From assembly GCA_020637615.1 (NCBI GenBank), contig JACKKC010000001.1, positions 186,001 through 250,000 on the forward strand: 64,000 nucleotides of DNA, read 5' to 3'. Positions 56,570 through 64,000 of the stretch are shown one piece after another (position 1 is the first letter of the stretch; every line of letters begins with the position of its first letter). The notes beneath the pieces were generated by a model. The model saw nothing but the letters and a program-made list of their open reading frames with translations. It did no database searches and was not told where the DNA came from. This stretch comes from Rhodovulum sp. (lineage in GTDB: Bacteria; Pseudomonadota; Alphaproteobacteria; Rhodobacterales; Rhodobacteraceae). Position numbers and translations under genes: made by a program.

Positions 56570-58405
56570 ATGGACGACCAGAACAGAAATCTGATCCTGG
56601 CGACCGCGCTGAGCTTCCTGGTCATCCTGGTCTGGTTCACGCTCGGCCCGATGCTCTTCCCGGACTGGTTCCCCGAGCAGACCGAGCCGCCGGCCATCAC
56701 CGCCGAGGCGCCCGAGGCCACCGGCTTGGCCGTGCCGCCCGGCGAGGGAACCACCGCCGGCGCGCCGGAGCTGGCGGCCGCGGCGCCGCAGTCGCTCGAC
56801 GCGGCGCTCGCGAGCACCCCGCGGATCCCGATCCACACCGCGCGGCTCTCGGGCTCGATCTCGCTCCAGGGCGGGCGCATCGACTTCCTCAAGCTCACCG
56901 ACTACTTCGAGACCGTCGCCAAGGATTCGCCCATGGTGACGCTGCTCAAGCCCTCGGGCGTGCCGGAGGCCTATTACGCGCTCTACGGCTGGCGCCCCGG
57001 CGCGGGCCTCGCCCCCGACGCCGTGCCCGGCCCCGCGACCGAATGGCAGGTCGAGAGCGGCAGCGAGCTCACCGAGGCGACGCCGGTGACGCTGGTGTGG
57101 GACAACGGCGCCGGCCTCGTCTTCCGCCGCACGATCTCGGTCGACGAGAACTACATGTTCGACGTGACGCAATCGGTGGAGAACACCAGCGGCGCGGAGG
57201 TGCGCGTGGCGCCCTACGGGATCATCGCGCGCCACGGCAAGCCGAGCAACCTGCGCGGCTTCTACATCCTGCACGAAGGCGTCATCATGGTCGCCGACGG
57301 CTCGCTGACCGAGCTGAAATACGACAAGATCGCCGATCTGGAGAAAAGCGAGGCCGAAAACGCCGCGGCCAGCGTCGTGGAGGTCGCGGAGAACGGCTGG
57401 ATCGGGTTCACCGACCATTACTGGATGACGACGCTGGTGCCCCCGGCGGGCCAGCCCTTCACCGCCGTCACCAAATACACCGAGAGCTCGGATACCTTCC
57501 AGACCGACGTGCGGCTGCCGACCATGGCGGTGGCCCCGGGCGAGACCGGCGAGGCGACCACCTGGCTCTTCTCCGGCGCCAAGGAATGGGAGACGATCCG
57601 CGACTACCAGGAGGAGCGGCACATCGACCGCTTTGTGGACGCCATCGACTGGGGCTGGTTCTTCTTCCTGACCAAGCCGATCTTCCGGGCGCTGCATTTC
57701 CTGCACGGGCTGATCGGCAACATGGGCCTCGCGATCATCTGCCTGACCTTCCTGATCAAGGCCCTGCTCTTCCCGCTGGCCTACAAGTCCTATGTCTCGA
57801 TGTCGAAGATGAAGGCGCTCCAGCCGCAGATGGAGAAGATCAAGGAGACCGCCGGCGACGACAAGATGAAGATGCAGCAGGAGGTCATGGCCCTCTACAA
57901 GCGCGAGAAGGTCAATCCCGCGGCCGGCTGCCTGCCGATCCTCATCCAGATCCCGATCTTCTTCTCGCTCTACAAGGTGATCTTCGTCACGCTCGAGCTC
58001 CGTCACGCCCCGTTCTTCGGCTGGATCAGGGATCTCAGCGCGCCCGACCCGACCTCGATCTTCAATCTCTTCGGACTGCTGCCCTGGGATGCGCCCGGAC
58101 CGGCCAGCATCCTCGCGATCCTCTCGATCGGCGTCTGGCCGATCCTGATGGGCATCTCGATGTGGCTGCAGATGAAGCTCAACCCCGCGCCCACCGACAA
58201 GACCCAGGCGACGATCTTCGCCTGGATGCCCTGGGTCTTCATGTTCATGATGGGCCAGTTCGCCTCGGGGCTGGTGATCTACTGGGTGACCAACAACCTC
58301 ATCACCTTCACCCAGCAATATACGATCATGCGCAGCCAGGGCGTGAAGCCGGACGTCATGGGCAACATCCTCGGCCCGCTGAAGCGATCCAAGAAGGCCG
58401 AATGA
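56570..58405 (+). CDS. yidC: Membrane protein insertase YidC
   Basis: YidC, 611 aa, Gram-negative form. The first helix (LILATALSFLVILVWFTLG, residues 7-25) is followed by the large periplasmic domain and the conserved C-terminal five-helix core (GLAIICLTFLIKALLFPLAYKS; AAGCLPILIQIPIFFSLYKV; FASGLVIYWVTNNLITFTQQY). It inserts inner-membrane proteins alone or with SecYEG. rnpA and rpmH, its usual upstream neighbours, are not here. Confidence 0.96.
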   Translation: MDDQNRNLILATALSFLVILVWFTLGPMLFPDWFPEQTEPPAITAEAPEATGLAVPPGEGTTAGAPELAAAAPQSLDAALASTPRIPIHTARLSGSISLQGGRIDFLKLTDYFETVAKDSPMVTLLKPSGVPEAYYALYGWRPGAGLAPDAVPGPATEWQVESGSELTEATPVTLVWDNGAGLVFRRTISVDENYMFDVTQSVENTSGAEVRVAPYGIIARHGKPSNLRGFYILHEGVIMVADGSLTELKYDKIADLEKSEAENAAASVVEVAENGWIGFTDHYWMTTLVPPAGQPFTAVTKYTESSDTFQTDVRLPTMAVAPGETGEATTWLFSGAKEWETIRDYQEERHIDRFVDAIDWGWFFFLTKPIFRALHFLHGLIGNMGLAIICLTFLIKALLFPLAYKSYVSMSKMKALQPQMEKIKETAGDDKMKMQQEVMALYKREKVNPAAGCLPILIQIPIFFSLYKVIFVTLELRHAPFFGWIRDLSAPDPTSIFNLFGLLPWDAPGPASILAILSIGVWPILMGISMWLQMKLNPAPTDKTQATIFAWMPWVFMFMMGQFASGLVIYWVTNNLITFTQQYTIMRSQGVKPDVMGNILGPLKRSKKAE

Positions 58406-58409
58406 CGCG

Positions 58410-59171
58410 GTGACGGCGCGCGTCGCTCATCTCTGGCGCCACCCGATCAAGTCGCACGGGGTCGAATCGGTCGCCGGCGCGGATTTCGCCGCCGGCGCCA
58501 CCATGCCCTGGGACCGCGTCTGGGCCATCGCCCACGAGGCGGCGAAACTGGCGCCGGGCGCCGCCGGCTGGGCGCCCTGCGCCAATTTCAGCCGCGCCGC
58601 CAAATCCCCCGACCTGATCGCGATCCGCGCCCGCGTCGACGAGGCCGCCGGCACGGTCACGCTCACCCACCCCCGCCGCGCGCCGATCACAATCGACCCC
58701 GACCGGCCCGAGGACGCGGCCCGGCTCATCGAATGGGTCGCTCCCCTTTCCGACCCGGAGCGGAGCCGCCCGGCCTTCCTCGCAAGGGCGGCGCGCGGCA
58801 TGACCGACACGGATTATCCCTCGGTCTCGATCCTCGGCCTCGCCAGCCTGCGCGCGCTCTCCGAGCGATTCGAGAGCCCGCTCGCCATGGAGCGGTTCCG
58901 CGGCAACATCTGGCTCGAGGGTCTCGCGCCCTGGGAGGAATTCGACCTGATCGGCCGCTCCCTGCGCATCGGCGGCGCCACCTTCCGCATCCGCGAGCGC
59001 ATCACCCGCTGCAAGGCGACCACCGCGAATCCCGCGACCGGGCACAGGGACGCCGATACGCTCGGCGCCCTCCAGGACGGCTGGGGCCATCGCGACTTCG
59101 GCGTCTATGCCGAAGTGACCGAAGGCGGAAGGGTCGCCCTGGGCGATGCCGCCGTGCTGGAGGCAGCTTGA
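58410..59171 (+). CDS. MOSC-domain protein
   Basis: A 253-aa MOSC protein. The conserved cysteine (RITRCKATTANPATG, C201), which can hold molybdenum cofactor or a persulfide, is present, as is the N-terminal beta-barrel-like part (RVAHLWRHPIKSHGVESV). Start is GTG at 58410, 4 bp after the yidC stop. The yidC-MOSC-engB order is common in Rhodobacterales. Substrate unknown. Confidence 0.85.
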   Translation: MTARVAHLWRHPIKSHGVESVAGADFAAGATMPWDRVWAIAHEAAKLAPGAAGWAPCANFSRAAKSPDLIAIRARVDEAAGTVTLTHPRRAPITIDPDRPEDAARLIEWVAPLSDPERSRPAFLARAARGMTDTDYPSVSILGLASLRALSERFESPLAMERFRGNIWLEGLAPWEEFDLIGRSLRIGGATFRIRERITRCKATTANPATGHRDADTLGALQDGWGHRDFGVYAEVTEGGRVALGDAAVLEAA

Positions 59172-59818
59172 CCCAGGCGTTCGGCCTGGCCGCGGAGCCC
59201 GACGCCGAGGCCGTGGAAGCCGGGCGCCGGCTCTTTGCCGGCGAGTGCAGCTTCCTCAAGGGCGTCGTCGCCATGGACGGCCTGCCGCCCGCCGACCGGC
59301 TGGAGGTCTGCTTCGCCGGACGCTCGAACGTCGGCAAGTCCAGCCTGATCAACGCGCTCACCGGGCGCAAGGCCCTGGCGCGGGCCTCCAACACCCCGGG
59401 CCGGACCCAGGAGATCAACTTCTTCACGCTGGGGCCGGAGCGCTATCTCGTCGACCTGCCCGGCTACGGCTTCGCCGAGGCGCCGCGCGCGATCGTCGAG
59501 CGCTGGCAGGCGCTGATGCGCGCCTATCTCGCCGGGCGCGCGACCCTGCGCCGGGTGTTCCTTCTGGTGGACGCCCGCCACGGCCTGAAGGCCGTCGACG
59601 GCGAGATCATGGGGCTGCTCGATCGCTCCGCCGTCACCTTCCAGGTGGTGCTGACCAAGGCCGACAAGCCCGGCGCCGCCGATCTCGCCCGCACCGTCGA
59701 ACAGGTCCGGACCGGCCTCGGCGCCCATCCGGCGGCCTTCCCCGAGATCCTGCTGACCTCCGCCCAGACCGGCCGCGGTCTCGAAACCCTGCGCGCGATC
59801 ATCGCCGGCATAGCCTGA
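59168..59818 (+). CDS. engB: Ribosome-biogenesis GTPase YihA/YsxC (EngB)
   Basis: EngB, 216 aa, a GTPase acting in 50S assembly. G1 GRSNVGKSS (residues 51-59), G2 TPGRTQEINFF, G3 DLPGYG, G4 TKAD. It starts with TTG at 59168, overlapping the MOSC stop (TTGA), which implies coupled translation. Confidence 0.93.
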   Translation: MTQAFGLAAEPDAEAVEAGRRLFAGECSFLKGVVAMDGLPPADRLEVCFAGRSNVGKSSLINALTGRKALARASNTPGRTQEINFFTLGPERYLVDLPGYGFAEAPRAIVERWQALMRAYLAGRATLRRVFLLVDARHGLKAVDGEIMGLLDRSAVTFQVVLTKADKPGAADLARTVEQVRTGLGAHPAAFPEILLTSAQTGRGLETLRAIIAGIA

Positions 59819-59980
59819 CCGGTGCCACGCCCCCGAACCAAGCCTCGGGATTGGGAAAGTCGCGCGCCCCGCACGTCATGCTGCTCGCGGATTTGGCGCC
59901 GGCAGATCCGCGACGGGGAGGCGCCGCCGACGTGGGGTGACATGCATTGGGACACCCTGAAGAATCTCTCGCTTTGACGG
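59819..59980. other. engB downstream gap with CGCGGATTTG hairpin
   Basis: CGCGGATTTG (59886-59895) and CAGATCCGCG (59903-59912) pair with one G-U, loop of 7. This is the same hairpin family as 28577-28604. No gene seen. Confidence 0.4.
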
Positions 59981-61155
59981 CGTTGGCGTGATTCCCTTGG
60001 CCGGGGGGCGACGGGGAGGCCTGGATGTCGGGTCAGCGCGGTTTCTTCGATCTGGATGAGCGGTATGCGGCGCTCTCGAGGGCGGGTGACCCGCTGGAGC
60101 GGCTTGCGGGGGTGGTGGATTTCGAGCTGTTCCGGCCGGCGCTCGACGCGGCGCTGAACCGGTCTGACGGATCGAAGGGCAGTCGCCCGCCGATGGACCC
60201 CGTGCTGATGTTCAAGGTTCTCGTGCTTCAGGCGCGTCTCAGGCCTGTCGGATGCGCAGGCGGAGTTCCAGATCCTGGACCGGCGCAGCTTCGGGCGGTT
60301 CCTCGGGATCGACGGCGACCCGGTCCCGGACGAGACGACTATCTGGCGGTTCCGCGAGGCTCTGGTCCGGGCGGGCGCGGTGGAGAGGCTCTTCGCCCGG
60401 TTCGACGCGCATCTGGGGCAGGCGGGGTATCTCGCCACGGGTGGACAGATCATCGACGCGAGCATCGTGCCCGCGCCGCGCCAGCGCATGACCGACGCGG
60501 AGCGCGAGATCGTCCGGGGCGGCGGCATTCCCGAGGACTGGCAGGCAAAGCCGAAGAAACTGGCCCAGACGGACCGGGATGCGCGCTGGAGGCTGAAGCG
60601 TGGCCGGCGGAAGCGTCGGCCGGACGGCACGCTGATGGAGGCGATCGCCACCCCGGTCTTCGGCTGCAAGTCCCATATCTGCATCGACCGCCGCCACGGC
60701 CTGATCCGGGAATGGACGGTGACGGACGCCGCCCGCCATGATGGCCGGGAACTCGCGGGGCTGCTCGACAGGAGCAATACGGCCGCGCCGGTGTGGGCGA
60801 TACCGCGTACCGGTCACGGAAGAACGAGAAGCGGATCGCCGATGCCGGGCTGGTCTCGAAGGTGCACTTCCGCCGCCCGCCGGGCAAGGCGCTCGAGCCG
60901 CGGCATCAGCAGGCCAACGCCGCCCGTTCGAAGGTGCGTTCCGCAGTCGAGTATCCCTTCGCCGAGCAGAAGAGCCACATGGGCCTCTTCGTCAGGACCA
61001 TCGGCATCGCGAGGGCGACGGCCATGATCGGCATCGCCAACATTGCCTTCAACATGAAGCGCCTCATCTTCCTTCAGCGCGCCGCGCTCGCCGCCTAAGC
61101 CGAGAGGTCGGAGAGAGCTCCCCGCCACCTCGCGAGCGCTCGGGATCAGCCCGTC
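59980..61155 (+). mobile_element. Decayed IS5-family insertion sequence
   Basis: Transposase remnant 60025-61098 with short flanks. Possible imperfect ends GGCGTGATTCCC (about 59984) and, inverted, GGGCTGATCCCG (about 61151-61140) are weak, so the borders are approximate. No target duplication was found. It directly abuts the IS21-type element. Confidence 0.5.
60025..61098 (+). pseudogene. IS5-family transposase with two frameshifts
   Basis: MSGQRGFFDLDERYAALSRAG through DPVLMFKVLVLQA is frame 1. Near 60240 one extra base moves the sense frame to LSDAQAEFQILDRRSFGRFLG and on through IIDASIV (first Asp). Near 60797 one G is missing (GTGTGGGCGATACC for GTG TGG GCG GAT ACC), moving to DTAYRSRKNEK (second Asp), VEYPFAEQK (Glu) and the end at 61098. 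The gene cannot make a full protein. Confidence 0.85.
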
Positions 61156-61300
61156 ACCGGTGCGGCCTCCTGTCAATCGGCCCTCAATCGGGGCCCCCGA
61201 TCGGCGTGCAAAAGGGACCCCTCTGGCGTACGGGTAGCCGGCCCGAGGCGACGTAGCTTTTCAGGTGGCGGCGACGGCTCGGGCCGGCGGAGGGCCGGGC

Positions 61301-61798
61301 TCAGGCTCTGGTCTTGAAGCGCCAGCTCTCGTTGCCGGTTTCGACGATGTCGCAGTGGTGTGTGAGGCGGTCGAGGAGCGCCGTTGTCATCTTGGCGTCG
61401 CCGAAGACGCTCGGCCATTCGCCGAAGGCGAGGTTGGTGGTGACGATGACGGACGTGCGCTCGTAAAGACGGCTGATGAGGTGGAACAGCAGCTGGCCAC
61501 CGGTCTGGGCGAAGGGGAGATAGCCCAGCTCGTCCAGGATCAGGAAGTCGAACTCGTCGATCTCCTTGGCGAGCGGCAGTCTGGCGATGGTCATCTGATA
61601 CTTGATCGAGCGCGCCTGCTTCTCGCTGATCTCGGCGTTCAGCAGGTCGCCGACGATCTTCGGCGGCTCGTGCTGGCGCTTCACCGCGGTGGCGAGGATC
61701 TCGTCATAGGCCGCCTTCATGCCGTAGAGCTTGAGCTGGCTCGTCGTGCCGGAGGCACGCCTTCGGCGTGACGCGTCCAGCACCTGCGATCTTTCCAT
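61301..61798 (-). pseudogene. istB: IstB helper ATPase, internally deleted
   Basis: An open frame of 165 aa, against roughly 245-250 for intact IstB. The N terminus (MERSQVLD) and the C terminus ([22 protein letters not shown] ... [16 protein letters not shown]) are normal. After AKEIDEF about 85-90 residues are missing, including the Walker A loop, while Walker B (LILDE) remains. Ten extra residues ([10 protein letters not shown]) come from a 29-bp double-hairpin element. It should not be able to bind ATP. Confidence 0.8.
61745..61773 (-). repeat. 29-bp double-hairpin element, copy inside istB
   Basis: Exact inverted copy of 28618-28646. It lies between the istB codons for MERSQVLD and TSQLKLYG. 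Relative to ordinary IstB proteins the insertion is 30 nt, so the frame is kept and ten Arg/Ser/Ala/Gly/Thr residues are added. Confidence 0.7.
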
Positions 61799-61799
61799 G

Positions 61800-63446
61800 G
61801 TCGGTCTCCTGAGGCTGTCGTATCGGGCGCAGTCGGCGGCGGGCTCGCAGCTGAGGCGGAGCGCATCCGGCGTCGCGATGGTCAGCGGCGGTGCCGGCTC
61901 GCGGCGCCTGGCGAGGATGTTGAGAATGACACCGGCGGAATGAACGCCCTCGGCGAGGGGCCTCGGCGCAGGCGGCCTCAACAGCCTCGAGCCCGTCGGT
62001 CAGCACGGCGCCGAGGATGTCGACCATCTGGCGGTCGCCGTTCGGCATGCGGCCGAGCTTGTAACGCACGCGCCGCATCGCCGGCGGCAGGTCCCACTCC
62101 TTGAATGATGGCGCACCGTTCCTGAGCGCGCCCGGCTTGCGTGCCAGCACCGGGATGTAATGCAGGGATCGTAGATCGTCTTGCCGCGACCGAGTGCGCG
62201 TGGGTGCTCGCCGACGACCTTTCCGTCCTGCCAGAACTCGACGCGCTCGGCGTAGGCTCGGATCTCGACCGGACGGCCGACGGCGCGGGCATCGACCGAG
62301 TAGCGATTGGTGTCGAACCGAACCAGGCAGGTCTTGGAGACCGAGGCCGGCACCGCATGGAAACCGTCAAAGGGCCCACATAGGGCACAAGGCTCGGGCG
62401 CTCCTCCTCGAAGACATCCCAGATCGTCTTGTCGCGCAGCTCCGGATGGGGGCGCGCCTTGGCCCAGGCTATGCAACGGTCCATGAGCCAGGCATTGAGC
62501 TCGGCGTAGCTTCTGAACCGCGGCCGCGGCACGAAGAACCGCCGGCGGATCACCCCGACCTGGTTCTCGACCTGGCCCTTCTCCCAGCCGGAAGCAGGCG
62601 TGCAAGCGACCGGCTCGACCAGATAATGCCCGCACATCTGCTGGAGTGAGCCAATGGAACGCCAATGGTCCGAGAGACATTGGCGAACGCGATTGTAGGC
62701 GCGGTCGCGGCCGACGAAGATCGTGTCCACCGCTGTCTTCCCTCGCCATTGTCGCTCGGACCAATGGCGCAACAATGGCTCGATGTCGTAGATGCCCCTG
62801 GCGCACGCCCCGCCGAAGAAGGCGAACGCCTTGTCGTGGGCGTCGAAAACCATCTCCTGCGTCTCGCGGGGATAGGCGCGGACAAACAGCATCCGGCTGT
62901 GGCAGAGCCGGACATGGGCGACCTTCACCGTCGTGGTCACGCCGTCGATTAGAACGATCTCATGGCTCCAGTCGAACTGGTGGGCCTCGCCCGGATCGAA
63001 GCTGAGCGGCACGTAGGCTACTGCAGAGGCTTCGGTCTCCGTCCTCGACCAGGCAGCCGCATACCGGCGCACGGCATCATAGCCGCCGCCATAACCCAGG
63101 GACCTGAGTTCCTCGAAGATCCGGATGTGGGTCAGGCGCTCGCGCTTCGGCCGCCGGGCGTTCTCGGCCAGCATGTCGTCGAGCTGGGTCCGCCAGGGGC
63201 CGATCTTCGGCAAGGGCTGGATATTGCGCTCATAGGTGAACTCCGTCGCGCCGGAGCGGACAACCTTCCGCACTGTCTTCCGAGACACACGCAGCTCACG
63301 GCAGATCTGCTTGATCGGCTTGTCCGGCATGGTCCTCGGACCAATGGCGGCCTCATGCCGAACTCCTGAAAATATGCCCGCCTGATCTTCGCAATCGTCT
63401 CCACCACCAGCGTCCCAAACTCGGCTCCCGATTTCCCCGGAAGCAC
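61800..63446 (-). pseudogene. istA: IstA transposase with multiple frame breaks
   Basis: Start GTG at 63446 (MLPGKSGAEFGTLVVETIAKIRRAYF). About 40 extra bases near 63330-63370 disrupt the helix-turn-helix region before IKQICRELRVSRKTVRKV. The integrase core is readable (HQFDWSHE, FVGRDRAYN, WEKGQVENQVG). Further frame changes fall near 62370 (after LVPYVGP), 62155 (GKTIYDP to HYIPVLARKPG, one G lost) and 61975 (CAEA to LAEGVHSAG). The gene is dead; catalytic residues themselves remain. Confidence 0.8.
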
Positions 63447-63628
63447 GTTGGACCACCCGTATCAGGGGGGTCCCTTTTGGATGCCGATCACCCCAATACG
63501 GGGTCCTTTTTGCACGCCGGTTCACAGCCTCCAGCCAGAGTGACGGCCCGGAGCGGCGGGATAACCGGTTCTTCAGGGTGTCCATTGGCCCGGAGCGAGG
63601 GGACGACGACCGCACGGAGCGGCCGGAA

Positions 63629-64000
63629 TCACAGGCACTTGAAATCGAAGATCGCGGGATCGAGCAGGTGGCTCGGGCTGACGCGGCCGAGCGCGGAGAA
63701 GAGGATCTGCCGCCGGCCCGGGGAGCGGGTCTCCCATTCGTCGAGCATGCGCTTGACCTGCTGGCGCTGGAGCCCGTCCTGGCTGCCGCAGAGGTCGCAG
63801 GGGATGATGGGATAGCCCATCGCCTGCGCGAAGCGTGCGCAATCGGCCTCCGGCACATGGGCGAGCGGGCGGTAGAGGTGGAGATCGCCCTCGTCGTTCA
63901 GGAGCTTCGGCGGCATGGCCGCGAGCCTCCCGCCGAAGAGCATGTTGAGCATGAAGGTCTCGAGGATGTCGTCCCGGTGATGCCCGAGCACGATGGCCTG
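63629..64000 (-). CDS. ttcA: tRNA 2-thiocytidine synthetase TtcA (C-terminal part)
   Basis: The last 123 codons of TtcA, which thiolates C32 of certain tRNAs using an iron-sulfur cluster. [30 protein letters not shown] and the [19 protein letters not shown] motif with the second CxxC pair are diagnostic. The 5' part with the PP-loop lies beyond the right edge. Its 3' end is 102 bp from the IS21 border, so the IS lies just downstream of the gene. Confidence 0.93.
   Translation of the reverse strand, partial: QAIVLGHHRDDILETFMLNMLFGGRLAAMPPKLLNDEGDLHLYRPLAHVPEADCARFAQAMGYPIIPCDLCGSQDGLQRQQVKRMLDEWETRSPGRRQILFSALGRVSPSHLLDPAIFDFKCL

Larger units (their letters stand above)
61171..63526 (-). mobile_element. 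IS21-family element (decayed) with 6-bp target repeat
   Basis: About 2.36 kb, ends TGTCAATCGG at left and, inverted, TGTGAACCGG at right. Typical IS21 multiple terminal repeats built on GGCGTGCAAAAGGGACCCC occur near both ends (about 61204-61223; inverted 63470-63520). GCCTCC flanks both sides (61165-61170, 63527-63532). Inside are istA and istB pseudogenes on the minus strand. It lies between the IS5 copy and ttcA. Confidence 0.8.

Overview
The window is a GC-rich (roughly two-thirds G+C or more) stretch of an alphaproteobacterial chromosome. The gene families and order (tRNA-Trp near secE, two tuf genes, an AapJQMP amino-acid transporter, an ATP12-type F1-ATPase assembly factor, yidC-MOSC-engB, a tandem glycine riboswitch) fit Rhodobacterales (Paracoccaceae/Roseobacteraceae) best. 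Genus cannot be fixed from the sequence alone.

Layout. Positions 1-8,520 (minus strand) carry the rpoC start, rpoB, rplL, rplJ, rplA, rplK, nusG and secE, with a tRNA-Trp gene at 10.4 kb. A PhoD-like phosphatase gene lies on the opposite strand between secE and the tRNA. A calcineurin-like phosphatase (minus), a GMC oxidoreductase (plus) and a first tuf gene (minus) follow. From 14.8 to 34.4 kb the plus strand carries the str, S10, spc and alpha ribosomal clusters: rpsL-rpsG-fusA-tuf, rpsJ to rpmD, rplO-secY-adk, rpsM-rpsK-rpoA-rplQ. Compared with the usual alphaproteobacterial order (tuf-trnW-secE...rpoC-rpsL...), the tuf-to-rpoC block is inverted. The spc operon is split after rpmD by a strong terminator, a repeat-bearing 619-bp gap and a new promoter for rplO-secY-adk.

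From 34.4 to 49.3 kb are accessory and metabolic genes. A MarR-EmrA-EmrB efflux operon is followed by a glycine-riboswitch-controlled DadA-type dehydrogenase and rarA. Next come two BLUF blue-light-sensor-like proteins, then a tightly overlapping fluC-pseudouridine synthase-HAD phosphatase-ATP12 operon, and the aapJQMP polar amino-acid ABC transporter. From 49.8 to 59.8 kb lie sixA, a di-cluster ferredoxin-like gene and argB (minus), two paralogous SPOR-like lipoproteins, an IS4-type element with a clean 9-bp target duplication, a GGDEF/EAL protein, yidC, a MOSC protein and engB. The right end holds a decayed IS5-family copy and a decayed IS21-family copy (the latter still bounded by 6-bp direct repeats) that sit between engB and ttcA, which runs off the window.

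The most interesting signals are the genome rearrangement at the tuf/str junction, the split spc operon, a BLUF pair in which one member lacks the photoactive glutamine, and small structured repeats. One of these repeats, a 29-bp double hairpin, occurs both in the spc gap and inside a transposase gene, where it looks like an in-frame insertion. I see no CRISPR array, prophage or obviously new multi-gene system.
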